From: Aedes albopictus
Taxonomy: Eukaryota > Arthropoda > Insecta > Diptera > Culicidae
DNA length: 64,000 nt
Reading direction: 5' to 3'
Assembly (NCBI RefSeq): GCF_035046485.1
Contig: NC_085138.1
Coordinates: 19,969,440-20,033,439, forward strand
Below, in pieces: positions 53,850 to 64,000 of the stretch. Every line of letters begins with the position of its first letter. Within the stretch, counting starts at the first letter, position 1. Made by a program: the position numbers and the translations under genes. Below the pieces are notes generated by a model that saw only the letters and a program-made list of their open reading frames with translations, searched no databases and was not told the origin of the DNA.

Positions 53850-54035
53850 AATCCATAAGGCGCAGTCCACAAATTACGTAACGCTCTTGGGGGAGGGGGG
53901 TAGTATGGCCAAGCGTTACGGCCCATACAAAATTTTTTGGATTTCCATACAAAAAAGCGTTACGGAGGGGGAGAGGGGGGGGGGGGGGTTCGCAAAAATA
54001 ACGATTTTAGCGTTACGTAATATATGGATGCTGCC
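53850..54035. mobile_element. MITE with ATTACGTAACGC ends and G-rich centre
   Basis: CAAATTACGTAACGCTCTTG at the left is mirrored by TTTTAGCGTTACGTAATAT at the right; CCATACAAAATTTTTTGGAT occupies the middle. Similar in design to 14810-14962 and 36475-36640. Confidence 0.7.
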
Positions 54036-54082
54036 TAAATAATTCTTTAGTTATGGCATGGATTGAATTATTAGGACCTGAA

Positions 54083-54291
54083 TTCTTCAGATTTCAAGCT
54101 TTCAGGAACATTTTTAAGATTATTTTTACGATGATTGAAAAAAACTTATAATACATCGGAGAAAATTGGGTTGATTTTGAAATTCCTCACATTTTGTATG
54201 TATGTAATGAAAAATTGACGAAAAATTTTAAACCTCATTTACTCGAAAGTGGGTTTTTGTCACTTACACCCCTTTGCTTCTAACCCCCTCA
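54083..54291. mobile_element. GAGGGGG-family MITE, copy 2, 5'-truncated
   Basis: Shares AGATTTCAAGCTTTCAGGAA, AAAGTGGGTTTTTGTCACTT and GCTTCTAACCCCCTCA with copies 1 and 3; the other end is missing. Confidence 0.8.
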
Positions 54292-54647
54292 ATTATAAAC
54301 GAACGTCGTTATGACGTCACGCGGGGAAAAGCATGCATGCTGTCATTGCATGCTTTATACACCTTGTGTGAAGAATATGATATTTGTTAGGATTTTTATA
54401 TGATGATATATAAGTGACTAAAAAGTAACTAAAATCTCAACAGGATCATTGAACGAAATATTTTGTTTATTCGGCAATGAATGACATGCATTCATTTTGG
54501 GAGCGTTTAAACTTAAATCGATTATTTTCTGAAGATTATTGGGGAAATTCTAAGTTCGGCGGCGTGATGAGTTTTAAGCTGGCGGCGTGCTAGAAAATCA
54601 AAACATCCGGCGGCGTGAAGTAATAAATCTCGACGGCGCACATCTCT

Positions 54648-55319
54648 AGTCCTTGAGACAAAATGAGATGAATATAGGTACTAGGCCGAAGAAGGGGGCT
54701 TTTACCCTATATCAAAATTCCCCCTCGTACAAAACAGAAAAAAAAGCTGAAGATTTCCCGTACCCCACTGATGTAGCAGCTGACGACTGCGTGGAAATAA
54801 GAGAATAGTCCGTCATTTGCCAAAATGAAATATATTTTGTCGGATTGAAATACACGGCGAAATATTTATAGCACGTTACCAGCAGCACTAAAATTAATAG
54901 ATGCATACACCGACCGACATATACATACACACACACGCTCGGTCCACTAATGTCAACCGGGCAAGTTTAAACCAGAGCGGTTTTTAAGCGATTAGGAAGA
55001 GGCCGCGTTGAGCTGAAGCAATCTGGACTGTCTATACGAGAGAGAGGGGTATGAATCATACATGCCCCGCAGCCGGCCACCAACAGCAACGCGCGCGTTG
55101 ATGCGATGACGGTTGATGGCGATGGGAACCACATAATTGTGTTGGAAGGTGGCCAACAAAATGTTCCGGCTCTTGACAATGCCATTTGGAGTTGGTTTAC
55201 GGTTTGGAGGCCTCCGGTAGGATCGTCTGTGCTCGGGTCAGCATGTTCCGTAAGCAAGTTGTCAAAACCTAAGTGTTAGATGCAGGAATCACTACTTATT
55301 TACTTTCAGTCTTGAGCAA
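54648..55319. other. Possible single-copy region, no gene established
   Basis: Few recognised repeats; 55060-55260 is G+C-richer, and plus and minus strands both have short open frames (minus 54967-55257). Nothing distinguishes a true exon. Confidence 0.3.
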
Positions 55320-57560
55320 CTATGGTAGTGCAGATGGCCGAATTGAAGATCTCCATCCTGGGCCATTGCCCGCCATTGACTTGACCTGTGGCCAGGTCAA
55401 ATTTCTGGGTCTGGGTCTGCCTCTGTTGCGATGTCCTGCTGGGTTCCAATCTAACACTTCTTTGCAGATGTCGATCCCGACCCTGCGTAAAGTGTGGCGG
55501 ACCCACCTCCACTTTCGCTCCCGAATTTCCGTCGCTATCAACTTTTGATGACATCGACGATGGAGCTCCACGTTGGAGATCCAATTCCACCATGCACGAA
55601 TTATATAATATAACCTAACGGTGTATAGATATATACCGCAGGTATCTATTGATGAAGACCTGCAGCCGTTGAGTGTTCTCCACTGATACACACCAGGTTT
55701 CACTGGCGTATAGCAGCACAGATTTCACGTTCGAGTTGAAAATTGGGATTCGGGTGCGTCGATAAATCTGTTCCATACATTTCATAAACTCGCAAAAGCA
55801 GCCCTCGCCTTCTTGATCCGTGCATCTATGTCATCGCCCGCTATTTGGCTACCACGATATTGAAAGCTTTCAACATTCTCCACTGATTGCCCAGCTACCG
55901 TAAAGTTGGAAGGATTGACCGTGTTTACATCCAACGATTTGGTCTTGTTGACGTTGATGGTAAGACCTGCCCCTGTGGAGCGATTGTCAAGATCATCGAG
56001 CTTGCTCTGCATATCAGAGTGCCGTTGAGCTAGGAGAGCAACGTCATCAGCCAATTCGAAGTCACAGCACACAGCACACAGCAATCCACGATTTGGCTCA
56101 CGGTCAACCGCACGAACCAGGATCTCGTCGATTACGATGAGGAACAGTAGCGGTGATAGTATACGTCCTTGCCTCACTCCAGCAACGACCCGGATGGGAT
56201 CGGACAAAACACCGTTGTGCAGTATTCTGAACGAAAATGCCTTGTACTGTGCTTCAATGAGGCTGACGATTTTCTCAGGGATACCCTTGCGCCTCCCATA
56301 TGTTTTTGTGATTGAGACGGTCGAAAGCTTTTTCGTAATCAATGAACACTAGGTAGAGAGTCTATTGGAATTCATTGATTTGCTCCTGAATGATACGGAG
56401 CGTGACAATATGGTCCACACAGGATCGTCCAGCTCGAAATCCTGCTTGCTGCCGTCGGAGAGTTGCGTCAATCTTCTCCTGTATCCGGCTTAGGATCACT
56501 TTGCAGAGGACTTTGATAACGATGCACAGTAACATGATGCCAGTTATCGCATACAGTCAGGTTACCCTTTTTGGTCACCTTTACTAAGACGCCTTGCATC
56601 CAGTCGGTCGGAAATGTCGCGGTTTCCCATATATTGCAGAATAATAGATGCAGCAGTTGTGCGGATACTAAGGGGACTGCTTTGAGCATCTCAGCTGATA
56701 TGCGATCGACCCCTGGGGCCCTTTTCGATTTCATGCTACAAATGGCTGTTTCTATCTCCTGCACTAATGGAGCTTCGGCGTTGACACGGGTAATGCGTCG
56801 AACCCTTGGCGAATCATGCTAAGGTGTTGGTGGCGTGGTCGAAACTTCAAAAAAGGTTTCCAAAGTGCTCGCACCAGCGTTTCAGCTGGTCAGCCAGGTT
56901 GGTCAATTGCTGTCCAGATATGTATTTCACGGGCATCGTTGCATTTATCTTAGTCCCAAAGGCGACGTGAAACATCGGAGAGGACAAGAATGTCGTCGAT
57001 ATTTGCGGCTTTCTCGACTTCGTCAGCGAGGGAGCCCGCCCACACTCTTTTGTCCTTTCTACATGAGCGCTTCACATCCTTATCGATAGCCGAAGAGCGC
57101 TGAAGGCTACGGCTTTGGCTCCTCGTGTTTTCACTCGCTTTATCGCGGCTTTGGCGTTCCTTCGCTCCTCTATCTTCCTCCAGGTGTCATCTGTGATCCA
57201 CTGTTTTCTCCGGGTGCGTAGCACATCCAAATTATTCTAGCCGACAGCATTCAGTGGACTGTAAAAGTTCTCTTTGTTTTGCAATTTGGCTACATCGGTT
57301 GGTGCGTAGCATTGGGTCATGGTAAGGTTTCGAACCCGTGTTCTGAATTTGGCCGCAGCGTGGGCGTGAGTTCTGAGCAGGAAACAAACTCCACGGTGAC
57401 AAGGAGCGTGTTCGCCTCTTAGGCCAGAGTATAGCAGAATTTGACGCCAATCTGTGATCTTCAAAGTTCGACCAACGTACATCGCTCAGTCCTAGGATCT
57501 CAAGCTTCATTCGGCATGCCTCATTGGCTAGTTGTTCCAGTTTACACTGCTGGGCAAGGG
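55320..57560 (-). pseudogene. LINE-B copy with endonuclease and RT remnants
   Basis: Minus-strand order: endonuclease piece MKLEILGLSDVRWSNFEDHR (57510) and RTRVRNLTMTQCYAPTDVAK, then RT pieces SKRAPGVDRISAEMLKA, LLHLLFCNIWETATFPTDWM, GVRQGRILSPLLFLIVIDE, the catalytic box ELADDVALLAQ, GLTINVNKTKSLDVNTVNPS and FTVAGQSVENVESFQYRG, ending with RKWRWVRHTLRRVGIDICKE and DWNPAGHRNRGRPR. Frames shift several times. It is the most complete LINE-B in the window and was used to interpret the others. Confidence 0.9.
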
Positions 57561-57589
57561 TTAGTATATTGTAAGTTCCAATTCATGTC

Positions 57590-57667
57590 AACAGTCTACA
57601 ATACGGTCAACCCTTCTAGCTTTACGGTAGCTGGGCAAGTAGTGGAGAATGTTGAAAGCTTCCAATA
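57590..57667 (+). pseudogene. Small LINE-B fragment in opposite orientation
   Basis: The plus strand reads NTVNPSSFTVAGQ and VVENVESFQ, the same RT stretch found on the minus strand at about 55850-55940. It lies head-to-head with the larger copy, about 30 bases away. Confidence 0.8.
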
Positions 57668-57845
57668 GGGCACTGTACGCCATGGTTGCTACGGAATTTA
57701 TTTCTAAGTCATTGAAGTATTGTGACCTTGTTGTTTACGATTCGGACTATTCCGAAAAATTTCGTCCGCTATCGGACTTAAAAAAATGGCCAGCTTTTCA
57801 TAAGGTGCATGGGAATGTCTTCTGATTTATGACTGATGACGGTAC
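57668..57845. other. Unrecognised spacer
   Basis: No repeat or coding signal recognised. Confidence 0.4.
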
Positions 57846-57849
57846 GGTG

Positions 57850-58690
57850 GCATCCCTCCAGGAGATATTTCTGGGATTTCAGAGGAATCCATCCAGGATT
57901 CCTCCTATAAATCCTTCGCTGTTTCTCCACAAATTTGTTCCAGGACTTCCCTAGGAGTTTCTTGTGAGACTCCCTGGGATTACTTGATGAGATTCTTTTT
58001 TGGGTTCCTTTAGAAATTTTCTCTGGAGTCTTTATGGGAGTATCTAAAAGGTTCAATCTCAGGAACTCCTTCCAGGTGTCCGCCTGAGATTCCTTTTGGG
58101 ACTCAAAGGTATTTCATCCGAGATTTCTCATAGAGTTCCGAGAATTCTCCAGGATTTACAGGGGTTCTCCTAATAGCTTCTTTTGGAATGTCTTCACAAG
58201 TTTTTTTTTACTTCCAGGTGGTATTTCTGGAAAATTGGAGTTCCGGAAGGAACTGTTGAAGAAGTTTCATGGGGAATCCTTGAAAGAGTTCTCAAAGGAA
58301 ACCCGGAAGAAGTTTCCGCAGAAAACCACGAAGGAGTTGCTGATGAAATTCCAGAGATAATTCCTGACAGAAGCTCAGAAGATATTGACGAAGGAATCTC
58401 GGAATGTCCATCAGAAAGAATCCTGGAAGTAGCTCCTGAAGGAATCCTGAAAAAGGTGCTTGGAGGAATCGTGGAAGAAGTTTCCGGTGGAATTACCGTA
58501 GGAATCCCAAGAAAAGTCTTGAAGCAATCCAAGAAGTAGTTCCTGAAAGAATCTCGGAAGGAGGAATACTGAAAAAAAAATTGTCGGATTCCTGCAAGAA
58601 TCTCAGAAAAGAATTCCTGAAGAAAAATTTTGTGAAGTTTCTTAAGGATTCTCGGAATGGATTCCTGAAGCAATCTCCTAGAGAACTCCT
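57850..58690. repeat. 12-nt-type array, changing orientation
   Basis: 57850-58180 carries TTCCTCCAGGAGATATTT-type units; 58220-58690 carries the complementary GGAATCC, GAAGGAATCTCGGAA type. Opposed ORFs (118 codons plus, 180 minus) are by-products. Confidence 0.75.
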
Positions 58691-58693
58691 GAA

Positions 58694-58894
58694 GGTGAAT
58701 ATATAACGAAGCCACACTTATAATTTTCAAAAGCACAAATCTGAAGAACCGAGGGTTGGTTTGCGCTGAAAAATTGATCGATTGGTCACCACCAGCGGGT
58801 CACCAATCGATCAACTTTTCAACGCAATCCGTCTTTTGGTTCCTCAGATTTGTGCTCTTGAAAATTTGAGGTGTGGCTTCGTTATATATTCACC
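58694..58894. mobile_element. 201-bp palindromic MITE with TGAA target duplication
   Basis: GGTGAATATATAACGAAGCC is mirrored by GGCTTCGTTATATATTCACC; the centre is TTGATCGATTGGTCACC facing GGTCACCAATCGATCAA. TGAA flanks it at 58690-58693 and 58895-58898. Inserted in array sequence. Confidence 0.9.
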
Positions 58895-59140
58895 TGAAGA
58901 AATCCCGGGTAAAATTGATGAAATACCCAAATTGCAGGAATATTTTCCAGGAATGCCTTTTGAGAGTAAAAAAAAACGCCCGAAGACATTCTAAAAGAAA
59001 CCATTACGAAAATCTAGAATGAAAATCCTGGATGATTCCCTGAACTCCTTGAGAAATGCCGGAAGATATCCTTTTGGGAATCTCAGAAGGAATCCCAGAG
59101 GGAATTTCTGAAGGAACCCTAAAAAGAATCTCAGATGGAC
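58895..59140. repeat. 12-nt-type array remnant up to the LINE-A copy
   Basis: GGAATCTCAGAAGGAATCCC and GGGAATTTCTGAAGGAACCC continue the array after the MITE and run directly into LINE-A at about 59150. Confidence 0.65.
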
Positions 59141-59149
59141 GACCCCAGC

Positions 59150-60606
59150 GAACAAAAAGGACTTGCGATTGGAAACCCGGTACGTGGAACTGCCGATCTC
59201 TCAACTTCATTGGGAGCACCCGCATACTCGCCGATCTACTGAAGGACCGCGGGTTCGGCATCGTAGCGCTGCAGGAGGTGTGTTGGACAGGATCCATGGT
59301 GCGAACGTTTAGAAGTAATCATACCATCTACCAGAGCTGCGGCAACACACGCGAGCTGGGAACAGCTTTCATCGTGATGGGTGATATGCAGAGGCGCGTG
59401 ATCGTTTGGTGGCCGATCGACGAAAGAATGTGCAGGTTTAGGATCAAGGGCCGATTCTTCAACTTCAGCATAATAAACGTACACAGCCCACACTCCGAAA
59501 GCACTGAAGATGACAAGGACGCATCTTACGCGCAGCTCCAACGCGAGTACGATCGCTGCCCAAGCCACGACGTCAAGATCATCATAGGAGATTTGAACGC
59601 TCAGGTAGGCCAGAGGAGGAATTCAGACCGACGATTGGTAACTTCAGCGCCCACCAGCAGACGAACGAAAACGACCTACGACTCATTGATTTCGCCGCCT
59701 CCAAAAATATGGCCATACGTAGCACCATTTTCCAACACAGCCTCCCTTATCGTTACACCTGGAGATCACCACAGCAGACGGAATCTCAAATCGACCACGT
59801 TCTGATTGACGGACGGCACTTCTCCGACATTATCGACGTCAGGACCTATCGTGGCGCCAACATCGACTCCGACCACTATCTGGTGATGGTCAAACTGCGC
59901 TAAAAACTCTCCGTCATCAACAATGTACGGTACCGGCGACCGCCACGGTATAACCTAGAGCGACTGAAACAACCGGATGTCGCTTCAGCATACGCGCAGA
60001 TGCAGAATCTCGAGGCCGCGTTGCCAGACGAGGGCGAGCTTGATGAGGCCCCTCTAGAGGACTGCTGGAGTACAGTGAAAGCAGCCATCAACGACCCAGC
60101 CGAGAGCACTATCGGGTACGTGGAACGGAATCGACGGAACGAATGGTTCGATGAAGAGTGCAGAACGGTTTTGGAGGAGAAGAACGCAGCGAGGGCGGTA
60201 ATGCTGCAGCAAGGGACTCGACAGAACGTGGAACGTTATAAACAGAAGCGGAAACAGCAGACCCGTCTCTTTCGGGAGAAAAAGCGCCGCCTGGAAGAAG
60301 CGGAGTGTAAAGAAATGGAACTGCTGTGCCGTTCCCAAGAAACATGGAAGTTCTATCAGAAGCTCAACGCACCCGCAACGGCTTCGTGCCGCGAGATGCA
60401 GGGATAAAGACGGAGGTCTCTTGACGGACGGACGTGAGGTGATCGAAAGGTGGAAGCAGCACTTCGATCAGCACCTGAACGGCGTGGAGAACGTAGGCAC
60501 GGGAGCCCACGGTAACGGAGGAAACGACGACGCCAGTGCAGCGGAGGACGGAAATGAACCAACTCCCACGCTGAGGGAAGTTAAGGATGCCATTCACCAG
60601 CTCAAA
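59150..60606 (+). pseudogene. LINE-A copy 2, 5' half (endonuclease plus linker), truncated before RT
   Basis: APE-type endonuclease: GTWNCRSLNFIGSTRILADL, IVALQEVCWTG (catalytic E), GTAFIVMGDMQRRVIVWWP, FFNFSIINVHSPHSESTEDD, KIIIGDLNAQVGQ (catalytic D, N), then after a frameshift near 59700 TESQIDHVLIDGRHFSDI and GANIDSDHYLVMVKLR. The linker continues with EEKNAARAVMLQQGTRQNVE and FREKKRRLEEAECKEM, then TLREVKDAIHQLK. This type is often labelled craniofacial development protein 2-like in insect annotations. It stops at 60606 where a MITE begins; no RT follows. Confidence 0.9.
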
Positions 60607-60815
60607 CCCGACTAGATGAACATAACAAGAATATATCATAATTATATCTTAATGTGATATAACTAACAAATTATGTTATAATTTTGTTATGACAGGGACT
60701 GTTTATTACTTTTTCAAACTAAATTATAACAAAATATATTATAATCTTTTGTAACTAATTTTGTTACAAATAAATCAGAACAAACTCTGTTATAACTTTG
60801 TTATTTCTGCAACTG
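60607..60815. mobile_element. Motif-type MITE built on TTATAACAAAATTATG
   Basis: Repeated TTATAACAAA, AATTTTGTTATGAC, TTGTTACAAA and TGTTATAACTTTGTTAT in both orientations over about 190 bases. Ends are not sharply defined. Non-coding. Confidence 0.55.
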
Positions 60816-61275
60816 AACAAAATGATCAGTTCAAAAAATCACATAATTATATCAGAATATGAAATAATTTTAAATTTAAACTATATTACAAAAAATAATA
60901 AATTTGATTTTGTATTCGTTTTTTTCATTGCTTGTAGGGCAAAAGGTCGACGGATAGCAGTTAAAAGATCAAAAGATGCTTATAAGGAAACAGCTTTATT
61001 CTGTGTAATTGAAAAATTTAAGAAAAAACATTCAATTGCTGTTGAGGGGCTGCAGTTGTGCTTGTTTTTTTATTGCGTAGAATGTCGGATGCGTATCCGG
61101 CTACCCTCAAAACTGAAAAGTACTCATATTTTTCCAAATTTGAACCGATTTAAGTAAACTTCGACTCGTTTGAATAAGAAATCATTTTTTTTATTGATTG
61201 GTTATGCGAATAGAACGGTTGGGTTACGCGTTATTCCCAAAAGTCAAAATTTTCTGAAGCATGTCCTTATGCTAT
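60816..61275. other. Unrecognised
   Basis: Contains a 119-codon plus ORF at 60798-61157 that begins inside the MITE and has no motif; not called. Confidence 0.3.
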
Positions 61276-61545
61276 TGAGGGGCCCAGATGCAAAGAGGTG
61301 TAAGTGACCATTTTGTCGAGTTTGAGCTGTGCATATCAATAAATCTTTAGATTTCAAGCTTTAAGGAACTTTTTTGAGATTATTTTTATGATGATTAGGA
61401 AAATTACAATAAATCAGAGAAAATTTGGCTGATATTGAAACGCCATATATTTTGTATGGGATGAAAAATTGATGAAAAACTTCAAATCTCATTTACTCGA
61501 AAGTGGGTTTTTGTAACTTCCACCACTTTACTTCTAATCCCCTCT
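61276..61545. mobile_element. GAGGGGG-family MITE, copy 3 (about 270 bp)
   Basis: GAGGGGCCCAGATGCAAAGA at the left is mirrored by CTTTACTTCTAATCCCCTC at the right; interior AAAGTGGGTTTTTGTAACTT and TTTTGTATGGGATGAAAAAT match copies 1 and 2. Confidence 0.85.
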
Positions 61546-62749
61546 ATTCTAATATCGGCATTGTTGGAGTTAGCGTATTGAAAAGACATGGTCTCTCGTG
61601 AAACATGCTTTGTAATGATTACTTTGAAGTCAATACTTTGGGCCTAGGCTGAGCAGATATGCTATTGCAGCTGGTCTATGGAAAATTCCACGTGTATGGC
61701 AATTCGGGTTTTCCTTAACCCACGATGACCAGATCGGTTCATTCGGATTTGTTCTAGACGGAAAAAATAAATCTGGAATAAATGAGGTCAATATTGTCAA
61801 AATCGGAGAAAATTTATCGCAGATATAACCATTACATAGTTTACCTTCTTTATTTTATTGACTGCTGTTTCATATTTTGAAGTAAAAAATAAAGGCATTG
61901 AAACTTCTAGAAATTTCATCAGACTCTTCCGTATTTTTTATTTTATCCATTGCTTTAATTTGAGTTTTTGGGTAAATATAGCATCATAGCTATTGATATG
62001 TTTATCTAAGTATTTATTTCCTTCTTTCAATATCCCAGTCCCGTTACGGTGCCAAAATCCAATCACTTTTCTACGATTCCCAATTCATATAGGTTAGGTA
62101 AAATTTTAGCTTAAAAAGTGATACATCTGCACATGAGTTTTTTCAATCTCAAAATTGAGTAAACTTTGTTGGATTTATATGTCATTTTAACAGTACTGCT
62201 ATTCTAACTTCTAATTATAACGCCAAAAAGTACCGAACAGACTATGTATTATGAAGTAATGAATGTTAGTGAGCGTGGAGATAGCAAATGTGGTACCTAC
62301 TAAATAATTCTAATCAATAAAAAGGTCCCGTTTCATAATCGACATTTCCTAAATCACCTTGTGCATAAAACACCCTCACTAGGTACATATGCAAAATAGC
62401 TGCCCTCCTGGCTGTGGGGGATCTTAGTTCAAAATTGAGAAAGTTCTCATGAATACTGAAAGCCGAGAAGCAGGCTGAGTCCCAGTAAGAGTGTTACGCC
62501 AAGAAGAGAGAACTGGAATCTTTTAGTAATTTAAAACAATATTGGTTTGAAACATTGGCTATTGTTGGGTGCTCAAATGGAATAAATGTGTTACTTTGCA
62601 AAAAAAAGTTTGGCCGTTTTCAAAATTTTAACGAGCTTTGTTCATTGCGTAATTTTTCTATGGCGCTTAAAGCCATCAACTGCATTAATATTGATTATAT
62701 AATTGAAATGCTTAATGAAAAACACACTTATTTTTCTGCTTCAAAATAG
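61546..62749. other. No gene recognised
   Basis: A+T-rich; the plus ORF at 62555-62749 (MAIVGCSNGINVLLCKKKFG) ends just before a transposon terminus and might be the tail of a transposase, but no motif supports this. Confidence 0.3.
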
Positions 62750-62806
62750 GCTGACAAAATCGGGTCAAAAAGCTAATCGGGGGTAGACAAAATCGGATCC
62801 CCACTG
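62750..62806 (-). mobile_element. Terminal sequence of a TA-target DNA transposon
   Basis: Minus-strand CAGTGGGGATCCGATTTTGT, followed by GACCCGATTTTGTCAGCC, is a mariner/pogo-like end with TA at 62807-62808. The partner end was not found in the window. Confidence 0.45.
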
Positions 62807-62808
62807 TA

Positions 62809-63504
62809 TACAGACAATTCTGCTCAATTGATGATTGCATTTGTCTATTATAACTTTTTTCTTTGGATCTATTATTATTCGACCATATATTGTTTGACCT
62901 TACATCATAAATATCTTTTTTCATTACTAAAAACAATCTAAAACAAAATAAAACTAAACAGCATCTGCAGAAGTAATCATATCGGCATATGATATAATTG
63001 TGATCAATTATTGGGTTTCTCATTAATGTTTAGACTGCTGTGATAATTTGAGAATCCACGGAATCATCATTTTCCAGCGAAATTTCACACTAATCAAGCC
63101 TGTTTTGTTTACCTGTTGTGCATCCGACGCCCCTGTCTTGAACTCAACCGAACTTGTGCATGCCAGCCGCTGCGAAGTCGTGTGCGAAATTCGACTGTGA
63201 TGATAATGAATTTCGGCCGAGTCTAAATGGGTGCAAATGTCGCAATAATACAAAGCCACATTTCACCTTCGCTCACGTAGGTACGTGTATAATCGCCGTT
63301 CTCGCAGCGCGAACAAAACAAAAAAAAAATTAAAAAAAATATCATCTACGTCCGGAAAGAATCTTTGTCGCCGGCAAAATGCACCCCATGACGAAGCTCA
63401 ATCATAAATAGTCGACTAGCAACTTTTTCATCGTTCTCTTTCTTCCTTGGAAATAGCCGACGACGGGCCATGCGAACGCCACCACTGTTAAAGACCACCT
63501 CACG
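62809..63504. other. Possible host upstream region
   Basis: Few recognised repeats; 63100-63310 has CpG-containing sequence. No ORF supported. Confidence 0.3.
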
Positions 63505-63635
63505 GCGAAATTCTATCTCTTTCGCTCTTTCGGAGAGTTTGAAAACAACAGGACCAGTACCTGTCAAATTTGACAGGTGTTGGTCCTGTTGTTTTCTAAT
63601 TCTCCGTAGGAGAGAAAGAAAGCGATTTATTGATG
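63505..63635. promoter_or_regulatory. Long near-perfect palindrome centred on ACCTGTCAAATTTGACAGGT
   Basis: GAAAACAACAGGACCAGT and its partner TTGGTCCTGTTGTTTTC enclose a perfect 20-bp palindrome ACCTGTCAAATTTGACAGGT (63571-63590 region). Looser pairing extends outward (CGCTCTTTCGGAGAG with CTCCG...AAAGAAAGCG). The half-site TGACAG is the recognition core of TALE homeodomain proteins (TGIF/Homothorax class). A short MITE is an alternative explanation. Confidence 0.6.
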
Positions 63636-63845
63636 ACGTCACCGTGCAATGGAGTATTAGTGTTTCAGTGCGCATGTCTGCGCACCGCGATAGCGCTGTT
63701 GGTAAGAGAGAGAGGTTCATCGTTTGATCTTGCATTCAAATCTCTGTCTATTTTTGTCCTGCGACTGGCAAACAAGAGATGGGGGAATAGGGAAACTGGC
63801 AATACGTAGAACCAGTAAAGCTTCTTTCGTCCCTCACTTCAAGTG
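63636..63845. other. Unrecognised flank of the palindrome
   Basis: No repeat recognised. A 129-codon minus ORF (63346-63735) crosses the palindrome and lacks motifs. Confidence 0.3.
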
Positions 63846-63846
63846 C

Positions 63847-63916
63847 TGTTATAGCCTCATTGGTAAAGGCGACTGAAAATTTACGATGGCAGGATCGGTG
63901 GTTCAAATCCCGTCCA
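63847..63916 (+). mobile_element. tRNA-like SINE head
   Basis: TTATAGCCTCATTGGTAAAG fits a pol III A-box and GGTGGTTCAAATCCCGTCC a B-box. Acceptor-stem halves do not pair, so this is a tRNA-derived SINE rather than a tRNA gene. Its body runs toward the window end. Confidence 0.5.
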
Positions 63917-64000
63917 TGTTTGTAAGTTTTATAATGAACTCAAAAGTTTTTTTATGTGACCTATTATTTTCTAAAAATAGAATAACACACTTAAAGTAAT

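Larger units (their letters stand above)
48187..54647. mobile_element. Outer element with AGAGATGTGCGCCG ends, split by later insertions
   Basis: AGAGATGTGCGCCG (48187-48200) faces CGGCGCACATCTCT (54634-54647). GGCGGCGTGA motifs recur at 54555-54625 and GGCGGCGGCGGCGTTAAAAA at 52490-52510, consistent with one element whose middle is filled by the insertions at 48214-52477, 52528-52756 and 52833-53781. Confidence 0.45.

Noticed and set aside
54967..55257. 96-codon minus-strand ORF with coding-like composition
   Set aside because: The plus strand is equally open, there is no splice or domain evidence, and it abuts LINE-B; left as unrecognised.
57441..57668. 75-codon plus-strand ORF as a gene
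   Set aside because: It is a fusion of antisense LINE-B endonuclease sequence and a small plus-strand LINE-B RT fragment.
58194..58736. 180-codon minus-strand ORF
   Set aside because: Array-derived and runs into a palindromic MITE; the plus strand is open over the same bases.
60798..61157. 119-codon plus-strand ORF
   Set aside because: Starts inside a MITE-like repeat, is A+T-driven and has no recognisable domain.
63346..63735. 129-codon minus-strand ORF as a host gene
   Set aside because: It crosses the long palindrome, lacks motifs, and the opposite strand is also open.

Overview
The window looks like genomic DNA of a mosquito, most likely an Aedes species (inference from repeat content; no search was run). 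It is A+T-rich and gene-poor. One confident host gene sits among non-LTR retrotransposon wrecks, tRNA-derived SINEs, inverted-repeat DNA transposons and MITEs, and long degenerate short-period arrays. A 500-base run of N (40001-40500) is a scaffold gap.

Host gene. On the minus strand, 12703 down to 10711 encodes the N-terminal 615 residues of a TRIM37-like E3 ubiquitin ligase (RING, long low-complexity linker, B-box, coiled coil, MATH). It lies in three exons separated by 65- and 81-base introns. The third exon ends in a perfect donor, so the gene continues to lower coordinates, but no later exon was recognised. Three stretches with little recognisable repeat and higher G+C (24.1-25.9 kb, 47.3-48.2 kb, 63.0-63.8 kb) may be promoter or 5' regions of other genes.

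Layout. 0-4 kb: a LINE fragment split by a hAT-like element with an 8-bp target duplication, which holds three further nested inverted-repeat elements. 4.6-6.3 kb: G-rich arrays with a period near 21 nt. 7-9 kb: MITEs, a SINE and a 12-nt-register array. 10.7-12.7 kb: the TRIM37-like gene. 12.9-15.6 kb: MITEs and SINE pieces. 16.4-17.5 kb: a miniature LTR retrotransposon with 84-bp LTRs and no coding capacity. 17.5-19.4 kb: a decayed RNase H-bearing LINE. 21.3-22.2 kb: an array. 26.8-28.1 kb: a retroposed unit with a 19-bp target duplication. 28.2-30.9 kb: inverted-repeat element and arrays. 31.7-38.0 kb: an RTE-like LINE broken by a SINE and by a 4.6-kb TTAA-flanked element, which itself contains a 1.6-kb near-perfect hairpin. 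38.5-38.9 kb: a 409-bp palindrome with no spacer. 40.9-46.2 kb: the largest 12-nt-register arrays. 48.2-54.6 kb: nested inverted-repeat elements, one carrying a possible spliced ORF. 55.3-57.7 kb and 59.1-60.6 kb: two LINE copies. 60.6-64 kb: MITEs and a possible regulatory region with a strong palindrome.

Apart from the TRIM37-like gene, the biology on view is transposon-on-transposon insertion, which can be ordered in time at several loci, and expansion of short-unit arrays that are repeatedly associated with inverted-repeat elements.
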